Translations under genes and position numbers: made by a program
Assembly: GCF_000219215.1 (NCBI RefSeq)
Contig: NC_015724.1
Span: forward strand, 1-64,000
Direction: 5' to 3'
DNA length: 64,000 bases
Source of the DNA: Cupriavidus necator N-1
GTDB lineage: Bacteria; Pseudomonadota; Gammaproteobacteria; Burkholderiales; Burkholderiaceae
The notes under the pieces: model-generated
The model's input: only the letters and a program-made list of their open reading frames with translations
Database searches by the model: none
Told to the model about the DNA's origin: nothing
Shown: piece after piece, positions 7,803-17,200 of the stretch
Layout of the letters: each line of letters starts with the position of its first letter
Position numbering within the stretch: the first letter of the stretch is position 1

Positions 7803-9020
7803 ATGCCCGCCGACGACACCGCCCTGGCCCCCGAACCGCCGAACCCAAGAATCGGCCGCTACGTCTCGACCGTGGCCTTCGACGAGACGGTGCACGCCTA
7901 CGTCCCGCCGCCGCTGCCGCCGGAGCCCCCACTGACGCTCGCGCCGCCACTGCTGCAGCGACTGAGTGAGGCGGACCGGGCCATCGGCCGTCTCGATGGC
8001 GTGGCGATGCTGCTGCCGGACAAGGCGTTGTTCCTCTACATGTATGTCCGCAAGGAAGCGGTGTTGTCATCGCAGATCGAGGGAACGCAATCGACGCTCG
8101 ATGATCTGCTGCAGTATGAGAACGCGGCGCCGGCCGGCAAACCGCTCGACGACATCACCGAGGTCTCGAACTACGTCGATGCGATGATGTACGGGCTTGG
8201 CGTCCTGCGCGATCCGAACGGGCTGCCGCTGTGCCTGCGTTTGCTTCGGGACATGCATGCGCGCCTGCTGCAGAAAGGCCGAGGAGAAGCCAAGAATCCC
8301 GGCGAGTTCCGACGCTCGCAAAACTGGCTCGGCGGGACCCGGCCGGGGAATGCCCATTACGTGCCGCCCCCGGTCAACGAGATGCAGACCTGCCTCAGCG
8401 ATCTCGAACGCTTCCTGCAGGACGACTCCGCCCAGATCCCGCCGCTCATCAAGGCCGGATTTCTGCACGTGCAGTTCGAATCGATCCATCCGTTTCTGGA
8501 TGGCAATGGCCGCCTCGGCCGGCTGCTGATCGCCCTGTTCCTGGTGGAAAAGAAGGTCCTCCAAGAACCACTGTTGTACCTCAGCCTCTACCTGAAGACG
8601 CACCGTGCGCAGTACTATCGCCTGCTGCAAGACGTCCGGCTGCGTGGAGACTGGGAAGTCTGGACAGAATTCTTTCTCACCGGCGTCGCCGAAACCGCCA
8701 ACAACGCCCATGAAAGTGCGATGCGGATCGTAGCCCTGTTCCAGGCCGACAGAGAACGTATTTCGGCGAGCGGCGAACAGATCAATTCCATGCTGCGGCT
8801 CCACGAACTGCTCCGGACCCACCCATTCCTCAACGCCGCACAAGCGCAGCAGCAGACAGGACTCAGCGCCCCGACCGTCAACAAAGCCTTCGAGTCACTG
8901 GAGAAGCTGGCGATCGTGAAGGAAATCACCGGGAAGCAACGCGGGCGGGTGTTCGCTTATACGGACTTCCTTAGCATTCTGGACAGCGGCACGGAGGTAC
9001 AGGCACCGCCACGGCAATGA
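7803..9020 (+). CDS. Fic family protein (self-inhibited AMP-transferase)
   Basis: Fic-domain protein of 405 residues, predicted to transfer AMP from ATP to a target-protein hydroxyl. The catalytic motif [12 protein letters not shown] lies at 229-240. An N-terminal inhibitory motif of the (S/T)xxxE(G/N) type is present as SSQIEG at 89-94, which places it in the class in which the inhibitory helix is part of the same chain. A C-terminal winged-helix region (about 325-385) may bind DNA or the target. No separate antitoxin is adjacent. The AT-rich repeat directly upstream probably holds its promoter. Confidence 0.9.
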   Translation: MPADDTALAPEPPNPRIGRYVSTVAFDETVHAYVPPPLPPEPPLTLAPPLLQRLSEADRAIGRLDGVAMLLPDKALFLYMYVRKEAVLSSQIEGTQSTLDDLLQYENAAPAGKPLDDITEVSNYVDAMMYGLGVLRDPNGLPLCLRLLRDMHARLLQKGRGEAKNPGEFRRSQNWLGGTRPGNAHYVPPPVNEMQTCLSDLERFLQDDSAQIPPLIKAGFLHVQFESIHPFLDGNGRLGRLLIALFLVEKKVLQEPLLYLSLYLKTHRAQYYRLLQDVRLRGDWEVWTEFFLTGVAETANNAHESAMRIVALFQADRERISASGEQINSMLRLHELLRTHPFLNAAQAQQQTGLSAPTVNKAFESLEKLAIVKEITGKQRGRVFAYTDFLSILDSGTEVQAPPRQ

Positions 9021-9225
9021 TCGCCCAAGCAAACCGCCGGGACCACAACCGAAGGGCGCCAAATCTTCAAGGCCTTTTGCCCTTGTGCCATGTCGCCATC
9101 AGTCGGCGGCCAAGCAGCGAAGCGCACTGCACAGCGGTGTCGAAGTTGCTGCCATTCGCGGGCGCGGGGCGCCATCGCTTCTTGACGGGGTGGTCGAACC
9201 AGCCCCACCTAGTGATCCTACGCCA

Positions 9226-10050
9226 ATGAACCCCTCATATTCCTACCCTGTCAGCCGGCTTCTTACCCTGGGCCAATCCTTCGAGGAGGTAAACGGGGCA
9301 CCCGAAACGTGGAAGGGATATGCAAAGCTCGGCGTTGACAACCGCCACATCCCTGAGTTGATTGCCGTCGTCGCTGATGAAGCGCTACACACTGGATACG
9401 GGCCCGTGCCATTCGCCCCCGTGCACGCCTGGAGAATTCTCGGGGCACTCAAGGCGACCGAAGCACTGCCAGCCTTGGTTTCGCTGTTGCGCCGCATTGA
9501 CGATGACTTTGACGATTGGATCGCCAGTGAGTTGCCGCGCGTCTTCAGCCAGATGGGCGGGCAGTCAGTTGATCTGCTTGCGCCATTCGCAGCGGACGGA
9601 CGTAACGGGAGCTATGCCAGGGGTGGTGCATGCAGGGCAATGGGTGAGGTCGCGTCCGGCCACCCAGAGCAGCGTGGGCGATGCCTGCAGGTACTGATGA
9701 CCATTCTCCGGTCCTTGGAGGACAACGAGCAGACGCTCAACACGGAGATTGTGTCGGTGCTGCTCGATTTGAACGCGGTGGAGTCCATCGACCTGATCCG
9801 GGAGGCATATGCCAAGGATTGTGTCGATCTCGACTGTGTTGGCGATCTGGAGGACGTTGAGATCGCGCTTGGCTTGCGCACCGAACGCTCAACCGCACCC
9901 AAGCGAGGAGAATTCTTTCAGCGGCTGCGGGAACTGTCCAATCATCAGGAAGCGACGCGCCCCCGGACCGCTGGGCCAAAGACCGGAAGAAATGACCCCT
10001 GCCCATGCGGAAGCGGGAAGAAGTACAAGAAATGCTGCCTGGAGGCGTGA
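9226..10050 (+). CDS. HEAT-like protein with C-terminal SEC-C zinc motif
   Basis: Protein of 274 residues with helical, HEAT-like repeats in the first two thirds and a C-terminal SEC-C motif (CPC at 259-261 and CC at 270-271, in a [19 protein letters not shown] context) that binds zinc in SecA and many unrelated proteins. The ATG beginning MNPSYSYP was chosen because the 47 residues upstream look non-coding. Function is unknown; SEC-C proteins of this size are often found in accessory regions. It stands alone between Fic and the diguanylate cyclase. Confidence 0.8.
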   Translation: MNPSYSYPVSRLLTLGQSFEEVNGAPETWKGYAKLGVDNRHIPELIAVVADEALHTGYGPVPFAPVHAWRILGALKATEALPALVSLLRRIDDDFDDWIASELPRVFSQMGGQSVDLLAPFAADGRNGSYARGGACRAMGEVASGHPEQRGRCLQVLMTILRSLEDNEQTLNTEIVSVLLDLNAVESIDLIREAYAKDCVDLDCVGDLEDVEIALGLRTERSTAPKRGEFFQRLRELSNHQEATRPRTAGPKTGRNDPCPCGSGKKYKKCCLEA

Positions 10051-10329
10051 CGTGGAGTAAGGATGCGGAAGTTTCAGTGAGTGTCCGGAGTCGGTCGAGG
10101 AGATGGAGCGCATCGGCCGCACCGTTGACGCGCCATTGGTCGCGGGCGGCTTGTGTCCGTAGTTTTCCCAATACACTGCCACCTGCGGTGGGATTGCCGA
10201 TCGCCACGTGCCACGGCTAACCTTGCCGGTTGCACTGCCAGCTTGAACACCCCCTCACATGAGCGCATTTCTTACAGTCTCCCGACCTGTCCCCGGCCAC
10301 GGTCAATCCTGTATCTTCACGGCTGACCC

Positions 10330-11475
10330 ATGCTAAACCTGGACCTGCGCTCCATGTCGGCGATGACGGGGATGATCAATATCGCCCTGGGCATCATCCT
10401 GCTGGCCTTTCGCCGCGCCTATCCTGCCTCCATCAAAGGGTTGCTGCCTTGGGCGCTGGCACCGCTGCTTTGCGCGCTTTCCACCGCCTTCTATGCGATG
10501 GACGGACAGTGGCCGGCCGTGCTTGTCTCGCTTGGCGGTAACGCGCTGCTGCTTTCGGGCTGCGCACTATTCTACTTCGGCAGCCAGCGTTTCTACGGGG
10601 TGCCCTGCACCTGGAAATGCTGGCTTGCCTTGGGCATTGGCTGCCTGGCAGGCATCAGCTGGTTCCTGCTGGTCCATCCCGACTATCGGATCCGCGTTTT
10701 GCTGCTCACCACGCTGCTGGCGGCAATATGCCTGACCCATGCGCGGCTGAGCTGGCAGCACGGTCGGGGTTTTGCGCCGCGCTTCATGGCACTTGTCCTC
10801 GCTTTCCAGGGGCTGGTCCTACTAATGCGGGCAGCTACGACGCTTTTCCAGGATGCCGTCGATACCCCGCGGTTTTCCCCTTCGGTTATTCAGACTACGT
10901 ACATTGCAGCGTATTGCTTCGCGTCGCTGTTTGTCTGCCTTGGCCTGCTTTTGACCGTGAGCGAGCGGTTGCGTGCGCAGTTTGAGTACCTGGCGCAGCG
11001 CGATGACCTGACGGGGGTGCTGAGCCGCAGGGCCGTGCTGCACGCAGGTAGTAGTGAGCTGAAGAACCGGCGTGCCAGCGGCCAGCCACTGTCGTTGCTG
11101 CTGATGGATATCGACCACTTCAAGCGCATCAACGACCAGCACGGGCATCTGGTGGGTGACCGCGTGCTGGCTCATTTCGCACAAACCGTGGGCCGGGCGC
11201 TGCGCCACACGGACTATCTCGGCCGTTTCGGCGGCGAAGAGTTTGTCGTGTTGCTGCCGCATACCGGCGCGGAGGCCGCGTTTGCGGTGGCCGAGCGTGT
11301 GCGGCAGGCAGTGGAGCAGCAAACGGCCCTCGCGGGGCAGCCCGCCTGCACGGCAAGCCTGGGGTTGGCCAGCATCGAGGCCGGGGAAGCGACCCTTGAC
11401 GAATTGCTGGCGCGGGCCGATTTGGCGCTGTATCGCGCCAAGGCTGATGGACGGAACCGTGTGGAGGCAGGCTGA
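10330..11475 (+). CDS. Membrane-bound diguanylate cyclase (GGDEF)
   Basis: Protein of 381 residues. The first 215 residues hold about six hydrophobic membrane helices and no recognisable periplasmic sensor domain. The C-terminal GGDEF domain has an intact active site GGEEF (301-305) and the allosteric I-site RHTD (292-295) five residues upstream, so it should make cyclic di-GMP and be product-inhibited. It is monocistronic. No EAL domain is present. It probably controls a surface-attachment or biofilm output elsewhere in the genome. Confidence 0.93.
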   Translation: MLNLDLRSMSAMTGMINIALGIILLAFRRAYPASIKGLLPWALAPLLCALSTAFYAMDGQWPAVLVSLGGNALLLSGCALFYFGSQRFYGVPCTWKCWLALGIGCLAGISWFLLVHPDYRIRVLLLTTLLAAICLTHARLSWQHGRGFAPRFMALVLAFQGLVLLMRAATTLFQDAVDTPRFSPSVIQTTYIAAYCFASLFVCLGLLLTVSERLRAQFEYLAQRDDLTGVLSRRAVLHAGSSELKNRRASGQPLSLLLMDIDHFKRINDQHGHLVGDRVLAHFAQTVGRALRHTDYLGRFGGEEFVVLLPHTGAEAAFAVAERVRQAVEQQTALAGQPACTASLGLASIEAGEATLDELLARADLALYRAKADGRNRVEAG

Positions 11476-11709
11476 ACCGGGGCTCCTCAATTCAGCTGGC
11501 GCCCGGTCACTTTCCCGCGGTTACTTGCACGCTGAGGTGAGCTTAGTTGGGGGCTTCGCCGATTTTCGGGGGAAGGGGTGATGCTGGTCTGCTTGGGCGA
11601 TTCACGTTCTGTGTACAAAGGCTTGTTGCTCCAAAAACGCAATTAATCGCCATAGAACTACAGATGCGAATGCTAGCTCTGGCCGACTGGCGTGAAGTGT
11701 AGTAAAGAT

Positions 11710-13156
11710 GGGTCTCCCGCAATTTATGTGACGGGCGCATCGAGGGCTTGATTTCGGGCCGATCTGGCCCCACGTTGATCGTTACCATGAGCCAAGTTCT
11801 CGGTGGGATCGATCAAATTCTCGCCCGTGTGGGTAAGCGCGTCGTCTCCAGCGACGCGCGAGGGGAGACCATCACTGTCGAAGCCCGCAGTACGGTTCGC
11901 GCGGCACCTTGTCCTGCCTGCCATCGTTGGAGTAATCGACTCCACGGCCGCTATTTGCGCAGGCTGGAAGAACGTCCGATGCTCGAGCAGCCGGTCGTTC
12001 TCGCCGTTGAGGTGCGTCGCTTCAAGTGTGCGAACGCCGGCTGTCCCCGTCGTACGTTTGCCGAGAACATCCACGCCTTGGCCGGTCGGCACCAACGTCG
12101 TACACAATCGCAGGCTCGGGCGTTGCACGCGCTGGGCCACGCCCTCGGTGGTGAGGCGGCGGCCCGGCTTGCTAACGTCTTGGGCTTGCGCACCAGTGCC
12201 GACACCGTGCTGCGGGAGTTGCGAAGAGCTCCTGGGCGCAAGCGCAAACCACGACCGCGGGTCGTCGGCATCGATGACTGGGCGATCGCGCGCGGTCACC
12301 AGTACGGAACGATCATCGTCGACCTGGAGCGACGTGAGCCGATCGAAGTGTTCGCCGGCAGGGAAGGAATTGCGGTGGCCGCGTGGATGCGTGCGCACCC
12401 ATCGATCGAGATCGTCGCTAGGGACCGGGCCGGGGCCTACTCCGAGGCGGTCGACATCGCGCTGCCGGCAGCCACGCAAGTCTCGGATCGCTGGCATCTG
12501 CTGAGCAACCTGCGCGACAACGTCGAGAGGCTGCTGTACCGACTCGGGCCGCAAATGCGGCAAGCCGCGCAGCAAGTCGAGGTCGGTGGCGTGACCCTGG
12601 GCCGGCAGGGGGTGCTGAGCCGCAACTCACGCCGGTCATGGCAGCGCCTGAGCGATCAGCGACGCGCCACGCGGCTGGCGCTGTACGAGCGGGTGATGGC
12701 GCTACGCGCCCAGGGCGGCACGATGAAAGGAATCGCGCGCGAGCTCTCAATCAACAATCGAACCGTGCACAAGTTCGTCACCGCAGGGGCCTTCCCCGAG
12801 CGTGCACCCAAGGCGCGGGGTCCGACGCCTTTGGATCCCCATCGCAGCTTTATCGAGGAACGAATCGCCCAGGGCTGTCGCTTTCCTGAACTGATCTGGC
12901 AGGAACTCAAGCAGCGGGGCTATACGGGGAGTCGCGCCTCCGTGCAGAGTTGCGTGGTCCGACTTCTCTTTCCACAGGGCAAGGCACCGCTTGTCGAGGT
13001 ACCCGTGCGCACGATGCCGTGCCCGTCGGCCCGGCGCGTGTTCGGATGGCTGGTCGGATGGAGGAAGCTTGCCGTCGAGGAGCCCAGGAGCGCGGACCAC
13101 GAGCGCTTCGTGCAGGCGCTGTGCAAGATCGAACCCGCGTCGAAGATCAGCAGTGA
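11710..13156 (+). mobile_element. ISL3-family insertion sequence, right end lost
   Basis: Probable left end near GGGTCTCCCGCAATT at 11710, which resembles ISL3-family termini. The transposase reading frame is intact up to about 13137 and then runs into group II intron sequence, so no right inverted repeat is seen. The left end is placed by similarity only. Confidence 0.65.
11787..13156 (+). pseudogene. ISL3-family transposase, C-terminus replaced
   Basis: DDE-type transposase of the ISL3 family. Visible parts are an N-terminal zinc-finger region (CPACHRW, then CANAGCP), the start of the catalytic domain with VVGIDDWAIARGHQYGT, the family hallmark WHLLSNL, and an inserted helix-turn-helix (MKGIARELSINNRTVHKF). 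Family similarity stops at about ALCKIEPA (near 13137). The frame continues to 13361, but the last 70 or so codons are out-of-frame translation of group II intron sequence. The protein therefore lacks its natural end and is probably inactive. Confidence 0.8.
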
Positions 13157-13447
13157 CAGGATGAGCTTCGGCGGAGCATGCATGTGCCGATTCCTCTGCA
13201 GAGGAGATGGCTTGGTCAGGTGGTACGCGGCTACTTTGCGTATCACGCGGTGCCCACGAATTATCGGGCGCTCAGTGCCTTCCGCCACCACGTCACTGGC
13301 CTATGGCGACGCACGCTACGGCGACGCAGCCAAAAGGACCGGAAGACGTGGGAGCAGATGAGTCGCTTGGCGGACGCCTGGCTTCCGGAACCTCGAATCC
13401 TTCATCCCTGGCCCGAACAGCGCTTTGCCGTCAAGCACCCAAGGTAG
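13157..13447 (+). pseudogene. Group II intron reverse transcriptase/maturase, C-terminal remnant
   Basis: About 96 codons that match the C-terminal end of bacterial group II intron maturases: DELRR, then MHVPIPLQRRWLGQVVRGYF, PTNYRALSAFRHHV, a basic RRRSQKD stretch, and RILHPWPEQRF just before the stop. Everything upstream (reverse transcriptase motifs and intron domains I-III) is missing. It begins right where the ISL3 transposase similarity ends, so the two are fused at about 13137-13157. Confidence 0.82.
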
Positions 13448-13486
13448 GAGCCCGGTGCCAAATGTGGCACGCCCGGATCTGTGCGG
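13448..13486 (+). ncRNA. Group II intron domain V-like remnant
   Basis: Directly after the maturase stop codon, GAGCCCGGTGCC, an AAAT loop and GTGGCACGCCCGG form the short bulged hairpin typical of catalytic domain V, followed by CTGTGCGG. In intact introns the maturase frame sits in domain IV just before domain V, as here. Without the 5' domains it cannot splice. Confidence 0.6.
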
Positions 13487-13503
13487 CATAGCAACAGAAG
13501 ACC

Positions 13504-14601
13504 CTAGAATGAATGCATGACACCGGTGTATACGCCCTGTTGTGTTGCCCCAGGCAGCGGCTTGGTGTCTGGCGTAATTACCACAGAGAACGCGGCATTT
13601 CCGCGGTTGATCACTGTGCCGACCGTCGCGTACAACAGCGTGCGCTTGGAGAGGTGGTAGTTCGCGCCGAGCGCAAGCAGCGTGGCGTTGCCGCCGTCCT
13701 GGTTTAGGCGGGCGTGGTAGGCGCCGCCCAGGATTGTCAGGGACGGTGCGGCGGACCAGGCGGCGCCGAGCCAGAGCAACTGGTGCTTGTCTGCGGCGGT
13801 GGGGTTGTTGGCCGTTGCCACCGTGGCGCCGCCCGAGCGTATCAGGCTGTAGCCGGCAAACAGCTTGACGTCTCCGGCCTGGTAGGCCCCGCCGAGCGCG
13901 TATTCGCGCGAAGTGGCATAGAGGTCGGAGAAGCCGCCGTTGGCGTCGCGGATCTCCTCGTAGACGCCCTTCAGCACAAGCGGGCCGCTCTGGTAGCTGA
14001 CGCTGCCGCTCAGCTGTCGCCCGGCGTTGATGTTCCCTGGCACGCCGCTCAGGCTGCCCTGTGCGCGGAAGGAAAAGCCGCCCCACCGTGGCGAGTTGTA
14101 CGTGATGGCATTGTTGCGCGGCCCCCAGTTGCGGCCATAGGCGAGGGTGCCAATGCTGGTGAACTGCATGGCGAACGGGTCCACCTCCCACAGTTCGCCG
14201 TCGGTCAGCGCCATCGCGCGGCCGAGCCACACGGTGCCGTAGCTGCGGCTGGAAAGTCCGACGACGGCGTAGCGGTTGAAGAAGCTGTCGCCGATGGTGC
14301 GGCCGTCGTCGGAGCTGAACATGCTCTCCAGGTTGGCCACGGCGCTCAGGCCCTGGCCGAGGTCTTCCTGCACGCGAATGCCCCACCAGCTGGCGCCCCA
14401 GTCACTGCTATAGCGAAAGACATCAGAGGTACGTCCGTTGGCGGTAGCGACCTTGTTGACATAGTCGACGCCGCCGACGACGCGGCCGTACAGGGTCACG
14501 CTGCTTTGTGCGCACGCGCTACCGGCCCAGAACAGGACGGTGGCGGCAAGGCTTGCGGGAAGGCGCCCCCGGGCGGGGAACGCAACACAGTGGGAAGACA
14601 T
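13504..14601 (-). CDS. Gram-negative general porin
   Basis: Outer-membrane trimeric beta-barrel porin of the neisserial/beta-proteobacterial type, 365 residues. A signal peptide ends at ACAQS, followed directly by SVTLYGRVVGGVDY, the classic first strand of these porins. The protein ends in an aromatic residue (MHSF), as needed for outer-membrane insertion. The ATG at 14601 has GGAG ten bases upstream; a second ATG at 14628 is possible. It is the last gene after amidohydrolase and hydroxyquinol dioxygenase in the same direction, with a 234-bp spacer. It may import the substrate of that pathway. Confidence 0.9.
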   Translation of the reverse strand: MSSHCVAFPARGRLPASLAATVLFWAGSACAQSSVTLYGRVVGGVDYVNKVATANGRTSDVFRYSSDWGASWWGIRVQEDLGQGLSAVANLESMFSSDDGRTIGDSFFNRYAVVGLSSRSYGTVWLGRAMALTDGELWEVDPFAMQFTSIGTLAYGRNWGPRNNAITYNSPRWGGFSFRAQGSLSGVPGNINAGRQLSGSVSYQSGPLVLKGVYEEIRDANGGFSDLYATSREYALGGAYQAGDVKLFAGYSLIRSGGATVATANNPTAADKHQLLWLGAAWSAAPSLTILGGAYHARLNQDGGNATLLALGANYHLSKRTLLYATVGTVINRGNAAFSVVITPDTKPLPGATQQGVYTGVMHSF

Positions 14602-14835
14602 CTCTGGCTCCAGGCGATGGGAAGACATCGGGCAAAGGAAGACGCGCAGCGCGCCGGCAAGCGGGCACAGAGGTGCCTGCCTCGTGCGCCGGGAGCGAAC
14701 GCGGATGGGCCTGGCAAGCGCTTCGCTTGGGGAGCAGGCAAGGCGACTCCCTGCCACGCCTTGCGGATGGCAAAGGGATTGCCGCTTACGGGAAAGACTC
14801 GGCCGTGCCGGGCACGGGCGTGGAACGGCGAAGGT

Positions 14836-15711
14836 CTAGCCGGCTGGCATCGTGCGCTCGATCGTGAAGTCGTAGCGCAGCTCCAGGCAGGGGCCGCTGA
14901 TGCCGTACTCGCGGCTGCTGTTGCTGGCCGTGACCGGCTCGAACTTGCGGACCAGCGATTGCTTCACCGCGAATACCACGTCCGAGTCGAGGTAGGGATC
15001 CTCGGCATCGAAGATATGCGTCACCAGCGGCTTGCAGCCCGCGGCGGTGACCTTTACGTGCAGGTGTGCGGGCCGCCACGGGTGACGGCTGGTGGCATTC
15101 AAAAGCTCACCGATCGGCCCGTCGGTGGGGATCGGATAGCGCACCGGACGCACCGTGCGCACCAGGAACTCGCCGTCGGCATTGACGCGATACCAGCCGC
15201 GCAGGTTGTGCTCGGGCTGCTCCGGGTCCTGGATGTCGTACATGCCGTTGGAATTGGTCTGCCAGACCTCGATTTGCGCATCGGCCACGGGTTCACCCGC
15301 CAGATCCAGCACGCGGCCACGCACGAACAGCGGTGCGTCGTCGCACGGTAGCTGCTGGATCGATTCGCCCCATTGCCGCTCGGGCGTGCCGGGCACATAG
15401 AAGGGGCCCACCACGGTCGACTCCGTTGCCGCCTGCGCCACGCCTGCGCTGACCATATTGACCAACATGGAGACGCCCACGTTGTCGGAGAGCAGGATCA
15501 TCTCCTGCCGCTTGTCGTCCGAGATCTGTCCCACCGCCGTCAGGTAGAGAATGCCGCGCAGCCACTCTTCCTCGGTCAGGCGAACGTCGCGCACGAAGGC
15601 GTGCAGGTGCCTGATCAGCGATTGCAGGATCTCGCGCAGGCGCGGATCGGGGGTGTCCTGGTAGCGCTGTAGGACCACTTCCGTCAGTTCCGCTTCAGTC
15701 ATGTTTCGCAT
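14836..15711 (-). CDS. Intradiol ring-cleavage dioxygenase, probably hydroxyquinol 1,2-dioxygenase
   Basis: Non-haem Fe(III) dioxygenase of 291 residues, with an N-terminal helical dimerisation domain and the C-terminal beta-sandwich. The iron ligands are all present: Tyr158 (GMYDIQ), Tyr192 (RYPIP), His216 and His218 (AHLHV), at spacing like that of characterised hydroxyquinol 1,2-dioxygenases. It should open benzene-1,2,4-triol to maleylacetate; catechol or chlorocatechol are alternatives. A maleylacetate reductase in the upstream co-regulated operon supports the hydroxyquinol call. It lies 15 bp after the amidohydrolase. AGGA eight bases before the ATG fixes the start. Confidence 0.88.
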   Translation of the reverse strand: MRNMTEAELTEVVLQRYQDTPDPRLREILQSLIRHLHAFVRDVRLTEEEWLRGILYLTAVGQISDDKRQEMILLSDNVGVSMLVNMVSAGVAQAATESTVVGPFYVPGTPERQWGESIQQLPCDDAPLFVRGRVLDLAGEPVADAQIEVWQTNSNGMYDIQDPEQPEHNLRGWYRVNADGEFLVRTVRPVRYPIPTDGPIGELLNATSRHPWRPAHLHVKVTAAGCKPLVTHIFDAEDPYLDSDVVFAVKQSLVRKFEPVTASNSSREYGISGPCLELRYDFTIERTMPAG

Positions 15712-15726
15712 GTTGATGTTCCTGAT

Positions 15727-17097
15727 TCAGTGAGAGTAAGGCGCGGGCAGGAAGCGCTCGCCCGGTGCCACGCCGGCCAGCGCGAGCACGTGGTCGCGCG
15801 AGCGCTCCAGTTCCCCGATCAGTCGGGGCACGTCGACGTTCACCAGCTTGCCGTGCCGTTTGACGGCCTTGCCGGCGACCCACACCGAGTCCACCAGCCC
15901 CGGATGGCCCGCCAACACTACGGCACCGACCGGGTTGTTGAGCGGCGCCATTTCGAGGTTGTCGGCGCGGATCATGGCGATATCGGCGTCCTTGCCGGGC
16001 GTGAGCGAGCCGATCCGGTCGGCCATGCCGAGTGCGCGGGCGCCGTTGAGGGTGGCGAAGGCCAGTACGTCGCTGGTGTCGATCGGCAGGCGCTGCACCA
16101 CCTCGCCGGCCTGATCCGCGTGATGGTGGGCCCAGGCACGCTCGACCAGCAGGACCGTGCGCATGACCTGGAACAGGTGGCCGCTGTTGGAGGTGACGAT
16201 GTCCACCCCGAGCGTCGGCGCCAGCCCTACGTCGAGCAGGCGGCGCGTGGCGGGCCAGCCGTGCCCCATCTGCAGCTCAATATCGGGCGTCATCGAGGCC
16301 CAGGCGCCATGGTCGGCCATGATTCGGAACTCGTCGTCGGCCAGCGAGTTGCAGTGCACGCAGACCACGTCTTCGCCGAGCAGGCCTTGTTCGGCCAGCC
16401 AGGCTACCGGGCGGTTCTTGCCCCACGCGCCATCGCCGACGTGCACGGAGATCAGCGCGCCGATGTCGCGCGCGAGCGCCCAGTCGTCAATGGTCACTTT
16501 CTCGGTAGCGTACTGTGGGCCGCGCAGCGCCATGCCCATCTGGACCAGGTCGTCGGCACGCGAGAAGTGCTCCTTCTTGACGCGGTAGGCGTCGCGCGAA
16601 GTCGGCAGGTTGCTGACCGGCAGCCATTCGGCATTGGAGTTGCCGTAGCACATCACGAAGCGGCCGCCCGAGTCGCGCAGGCCCTGCACGGCGCCGTCGG
16701 TGTGGGCGGGCGTGTTCATGTTGTGCGACCAGTCGAGCACGGTAGTGATGCCGGCGTTCAAGGCCTCGCAGGCGCCTGCCAGGTTGGCGGTGTAGATGTC
16801 CTCGCCGCGGAAATGCTCGCCGAGCTGGCCGCGCACGCCGGCAAAGTACTGATCCAGCGTCCAGTCGGCGGCGATATTGCGCAGCGTGGTCTGCCACACG
16901 TGGCGATGGGTATCGACCATGCCCGGCATCACGATGGTGCCGGTACCGTCGATGATTTCGGCATCGTCGGCCTTGAGGCCGACGCCGACGGCGGCGATCT
17001 TCGAGCCTTCGACCAGTACGTCGCCTTTGTCGAGGTTGCCGAGTTTCGGATCGACGGTGATGACGCTGGCATTGCGGATCAGGGTGCGTTTCAACAT
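15727..17097 (-). CDS. Amidohydrolase-family metal-dependent hydrolase/deaminase
   Basis: TIM-barrel metallohydrolase of 456 residues, related to the chlorohydrolase / AtzC / 5-methylthioadenosine-deaminase group. The metal and catalytic residues are visible: DTHRHVW (HxH), HVGDG, HCNSL and GVDIVTSN. The substrate is probably an aminated or chlorinated ring compound feeding the hydroxyquinol route, but this is inference. It is the first gene of a unit with the dioxygenase and porin; its promoter region carries the AACGTTCGAATGTT operator at 17149. Confidence 0.85.
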   Translation of the reverse strand: MLKRTLIRNASVITVDPKLGNLDKGDVLVEGSKIAAVGVGLKADDAEIIDGTGTIVMPGMVDTHRHVWQTTLRNIAADWTLDQYFAGVRGQLGEHFRGEDIYTANLAGACEALNAGITTVLDWSHNMNTPAHTDGAVQGLRDSGGRFVMCYGNSNAEWLPVSNLPTSRDAYRVKKEHFSRADDLVQMGMALRGPQYATEKVTIDDWALARDIGALISVHVGDGAWGKNRPVAWLAEQGLLGEDVVCVHCNSLADDEFRIMADHGAWASMTPDIELQMGHGWPATRRLLDVGLAPTLGVDIVTSNSGHLFQVMRTVLLVERAWAHHHADQAGEVVQRLPIDTSDVLAFATLNGARALGMADRIGSLTPGKDADIAMIRADNLEMAPLNNPVGAVVLAGHPGLVDSVWVAGKAVKRHGKLVNVDVPRLIGELERSRDHVLALAGVAPGERFLPAPYSH

Positions 17098-17148
17098 GGC
17101 TTGTCTCCTGTTGTTGTTCCGGTGTGGTGGTTGGATCTAATTATTGCG

Positions 17149-17163
17149 AACGTTCGAATGTTT
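17149..17163. promoter_or_regulatory. Predicted GntR operator upstream of amidohydrolase
   Basis: AACGTTCGAATGTTT is a near-perfect match to the palindrome AACATTCGAATGTT found twice at the ligase/GntR intergenic region (23846 and 23891). It lies 52 bp upstream of the amidohydrolase start. Repetition at both promoters of the cluster supports a shared regulator. Confidence 0.75.
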
Positions 17164-17200
17164 AAACATGCGGGGTTACCCTCGACGCTGGTGCTGCCGG

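Noticed and set aside
11543..11788. Small minus-strand gene left of the ISL3 element
   Set aside because: 81 codons overlapping the probable IS end, without start context or recognised domain.
13714..15351. Long plus-strand open frame (545 codons) over the porin and dioxygenase genes
   Set aside because: It is antisense to two genes with clear domains; long antisense frames are common in DNA with very GC-rich third codon positions.
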